From an uncultured Clostridia bacterium (GTDB taxonomy: Bacteria; Bacillota; Clostridia; Oscillospirales; Acutalibacteraceae): 6,006 nucleotides of DNA. Positions 4,328 to 6,006 of this stretch are shown here, in pieces. Each line of letters begins with the position of its first letter. Position 1 is the first letter of the stretch. The DNA lies in the NCBI GenBank assembly GCA_945971755.1, contig CAMFPJ010000087.1, forward strand, positions 1-6,006, given 5' to 3'. Made by a program: the position numbers and the translations under genes. The notes beneath the pieces were generated by a model. That model ran no database searches, had not been told where the DNA came from, and saw nothing but the letters and a program-made list of their open reading frames with translations.

Positions 4328-6006
4328 ATGCATAGAAAACCTACTAAAAGAATGAACGTAAGGTCACACGTCGCCTTTATTCTCCTTTGCGTATTTTTAT
4401 TTGCTCTTATTTGCAATCTTTTTGTAATTCAGATTATAAACGGTGAGTCATACCGCCTTAAAGCAGAGCGTCAGCAATTAAGTGACACGGTTATCAGTGC
4501 TCACAGAGGAGCAATCTACGATTCAAATATGAAAGTTATTGCTCAAAGTGCGTCTGCCTATCTTGTTTATATCAATCCGTCAAAAATTAAAACCGAGCAA
4601 CAAAAAACACTTGTCGTTGACGGACTTACGGAAATTTTTGAGCTTGACCGTGAAAAAGTTTTGAAAAAGGCTGAAAGAAATACAAGCGGCTACGAAAAAA
4701 TTATCGGTCAGATTAACCAAACACAAAAGGATGCTTTATCTAAGTATATTTCGGAGCATTCTGCAGATAAATTAAGCACGATAATCGGAATCGACCCCGA
4801 CACAAAGCGCTATTATCCTCTCGGCTCGTTTGCTTCAACAATCGTTGGCTTTACCGGCTCGGAGGATGTGGGCAGGGCAGGGCTTGAACTTTATTATAAT
4901 TCGGAGCTTACAGGCACCTCCGGCAGAATTATTACTGCCAAAAATGCACGTGCAGGCTCAATGCCCAATGACTATGAAACAACTTACGATGCAACGGATG
5001 GTTACAGCCTTGTTCTCACCATTGATGAGGTTATTCAGTATTATCTTGAGCAGCAGCTTTACCAAGCAATAGACGAGTGCGACGCAAAATACGCTTACGG
5101 AATTGTTATGGACGTTGAAACAGGCGCTATTCTCGGTATGTCCTCAGTTCCCGACTATGACCTTAACAAGCCTTATACAATCGCATCAAACTCAGTTTTG
5201 GAAGCGATTGAAGCACTTGAAACAGACGAAGAAAAACAGACCGCTAAAAACGATGCAATGTTTGCCCAGTGGAGAAACAGAGCAATAAGCGACTCTTATG
5301 AGCCGGGTTCGGTTTTCAAAGTATTTGTTGCCGCCGCAGGACTTGAAGAGGGGCTTATAACAACCGAAAGTACATATAATTGCACAGGCCAAATCAAGGT
5401 TGCAAACTACTATCAGCACTGTTATCACAATGCCGCTCACGGCGTTCAAACTCTTCACGAGGCCCTTCCGTATTCTTGCAATACATTCTTTATTACTCTC
5501 GGTCAAAAACTTGGTAAAGAAAGATTTTTCAAATATTTTGAGGCATTTGGATTTACAACAAAAACAGGAATTGACCTTCCTGCAGAGGCTACTCCGACAG
5601 AGGGCGTAACATATTACGGAGTTAACAAGCTCGGCATTTCAGAACTTTCTTCAGAGTCTTTCGGTCAGACCTTCCAGGCCACGCCTATTCAAATGATTAC
5701 GGCCGTTGCGGCACTGGGTAACGAAGGCAAACTAATGACGCCTTACGTTGTTGACAAGGTTCTTGACAGTGACGGAAATATTGTACGGGAAACAAAACCG
5801 ATAGTCAGAAGACAGGTGGTTTCCGAAAAAACAGCAAAAACAATTTCTTCACTTATGGAGGAGGTTGTAATTTCCGGTACGGCAAAAAATGCTTATGTTG
5901 CAGGTTACCACATCTGCGGAAAAACCGGTACAAGTGATAAGCTGACCGCTCCCGGTGAGAATATTGCATCATTTGCAGGCTTTGCTCCCGCAAACGACCC
6001 GAAGAT
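4328..6006 (+). CDS. pbpB: Class B penicillin-binding protein (FtsI/PbpB/SpoVD type), 3' end cut off
   Basis: This membrane-anchored D,D-transpeptidase would cross-link peptidoglycan at the division septum, or in the spore cortex if it is the SpoVD form. The frame is open for 559 codons and runs past the window end. It begins with a short basic tail, one transmembrane anchor (about 14-36), and a dimerisation domain starting with RGAIYD (60-65). The transpeptidase domain (from about 256) has all three catalytic motifs: SVFK with Ser328 as nucleophile, SCN (383-385) and KTG (532-534). SVFK replaces the commoner STFK but keeps SxxK. A stretch of about 25 residues, mostly charged or polar (289-313), precedes the SxxK region. 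AAAGGAG (4314-4320) lies seven bases before the ATG. Being the first such gene after ftsL, it matches B. subtilis pbpB in position. Many clostridia carry one gene here labelled spoVD. C-terminal PASTA domains, which would help decide, lie outside the window. Confidence 0.94.
   Translation, partial: MHRKPTKRMNVRSHVAFILLCVFLFALICNLFVIQIINGESYRLKAERQQLSDTVISAHRGAIYDSNMKVIAQSASAYLVYINPSKIKTEQQKTLVVDGLTEIFELDREKVLKKAERNTSGYEKIIGQINQTQKDALSKYISEHSADKLSTIIGIDPDTKRYYPLGSFASTIVGFTGSEDVGRAGLELYYNSELTGTSGRIITAKNARAGSMPNDYETTYDATDGYSLVLTIDEVIQYYLEQQLYQAIDECDAKYAYGIVMDVETGAILGMSSVPDYDLNKPYTIASNSVLEAIEALETDEEKQTAKNDAMFAQWRNRAISDSYEPGSVFKVFVAAAGLEEGLITTESTYNCTGQIKVANYYQHCYHNAAHGVQTLHEALPYSCNTFFITLGQKLGKERFFKYFEAFGFTTKTGIDLPAEATPTEGVTYYGVNKLGISELSSESFGQTFQATPIQMITAVAALGNEGKLMTPYVVDKVLDSDGNIVRETKPIVRRQVVSEKTAKTISSLMEEVVISGTAKNAYVAGYHICGKTGTSDKLTAPGENIASFAGFAPANDPK

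Noticed and set aside
5309..5320. SVFK instead of STFK at the transpeptidase nucleophile as a sign of loss of function or resistance
   Set aside because: The SxxK pattern is intact and the second position varies among penicillin-binding proteins. The SCN and KTG motifs are also present, so activity is expected.
45..6006. CRISPR array, defence system, prophage or other novel accessory system
   Set aside because: All long frames are accounted for by conserved NAD salvage and division genes with uniform strand and composition. No array-like repeats, integrase, transposase or toxin-antitoxin pair is seen.

Overview
The window looks like the left end of a contig from a low-GC Gram-positive bacterium, most likely a gut-type clostridium (Oscillospirales/Ruminococcaceae-like). 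The evidence is the AT-rich sequence, strong AAAGGAG-type ribosome binding sites before every gene, a GTG start for mraZ, and the Firmicutes order mraZ-rsmH-ftsL-penicillin-binding protein. Species cannot be named from this sequence. Every gene lies on the + strand.

The first 44 bases are not genomic. They match the Illumina Nextera (Tn5) i5-side adapter: the last three bases of the P5 segment, an 8-base index, the Read 1 overhang and the 19-base mosaic end. Organism DNA begins at about 45, so nothing can be said about what lies upstream of the first gene.

Bases 45-2166 hold a two-gene operon: a nicotinate phosphoribosyltransferase (98-1552) and a family I inorganic pyrophosphatase (1552-2082), with stop and start codons overlapping by one base. 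The first enzyme releases pyrophosphate while making nicotinate mononucleotide for NAD salvage, and the second destroys it, so the pair makes a plausible metabolic unit. Two tandem intrinsic terminators (2099-2166) close the operon.

Bases 2167-6006 are the start of the division and cell wall (dcw) cluster. A promoter (2245-2273) is followed at once by a cluster of AAAGTGG boxes (2280-2330) resembling the known MraZ operator. Then come mraZ (2370-2774), rsmH (2785-3699), an ftsL-like gene (3712-4221), a 106-base gap with a hairpin, and a class B penicillin-binding protein gene (4328 to beyond the window end). MraZ probably controls the cluster through the boxes. RsmH methylates 16S rRNA, and FtsL and the transpeptidase act at the septum.

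I found no convincing undescribed system. The points most worth a second look are the adapter remnant, the MraZ box arrangement including an inverted copy, the pncB-ppa coupling, and the hairpin between ftsL and the transpeptidase gene.
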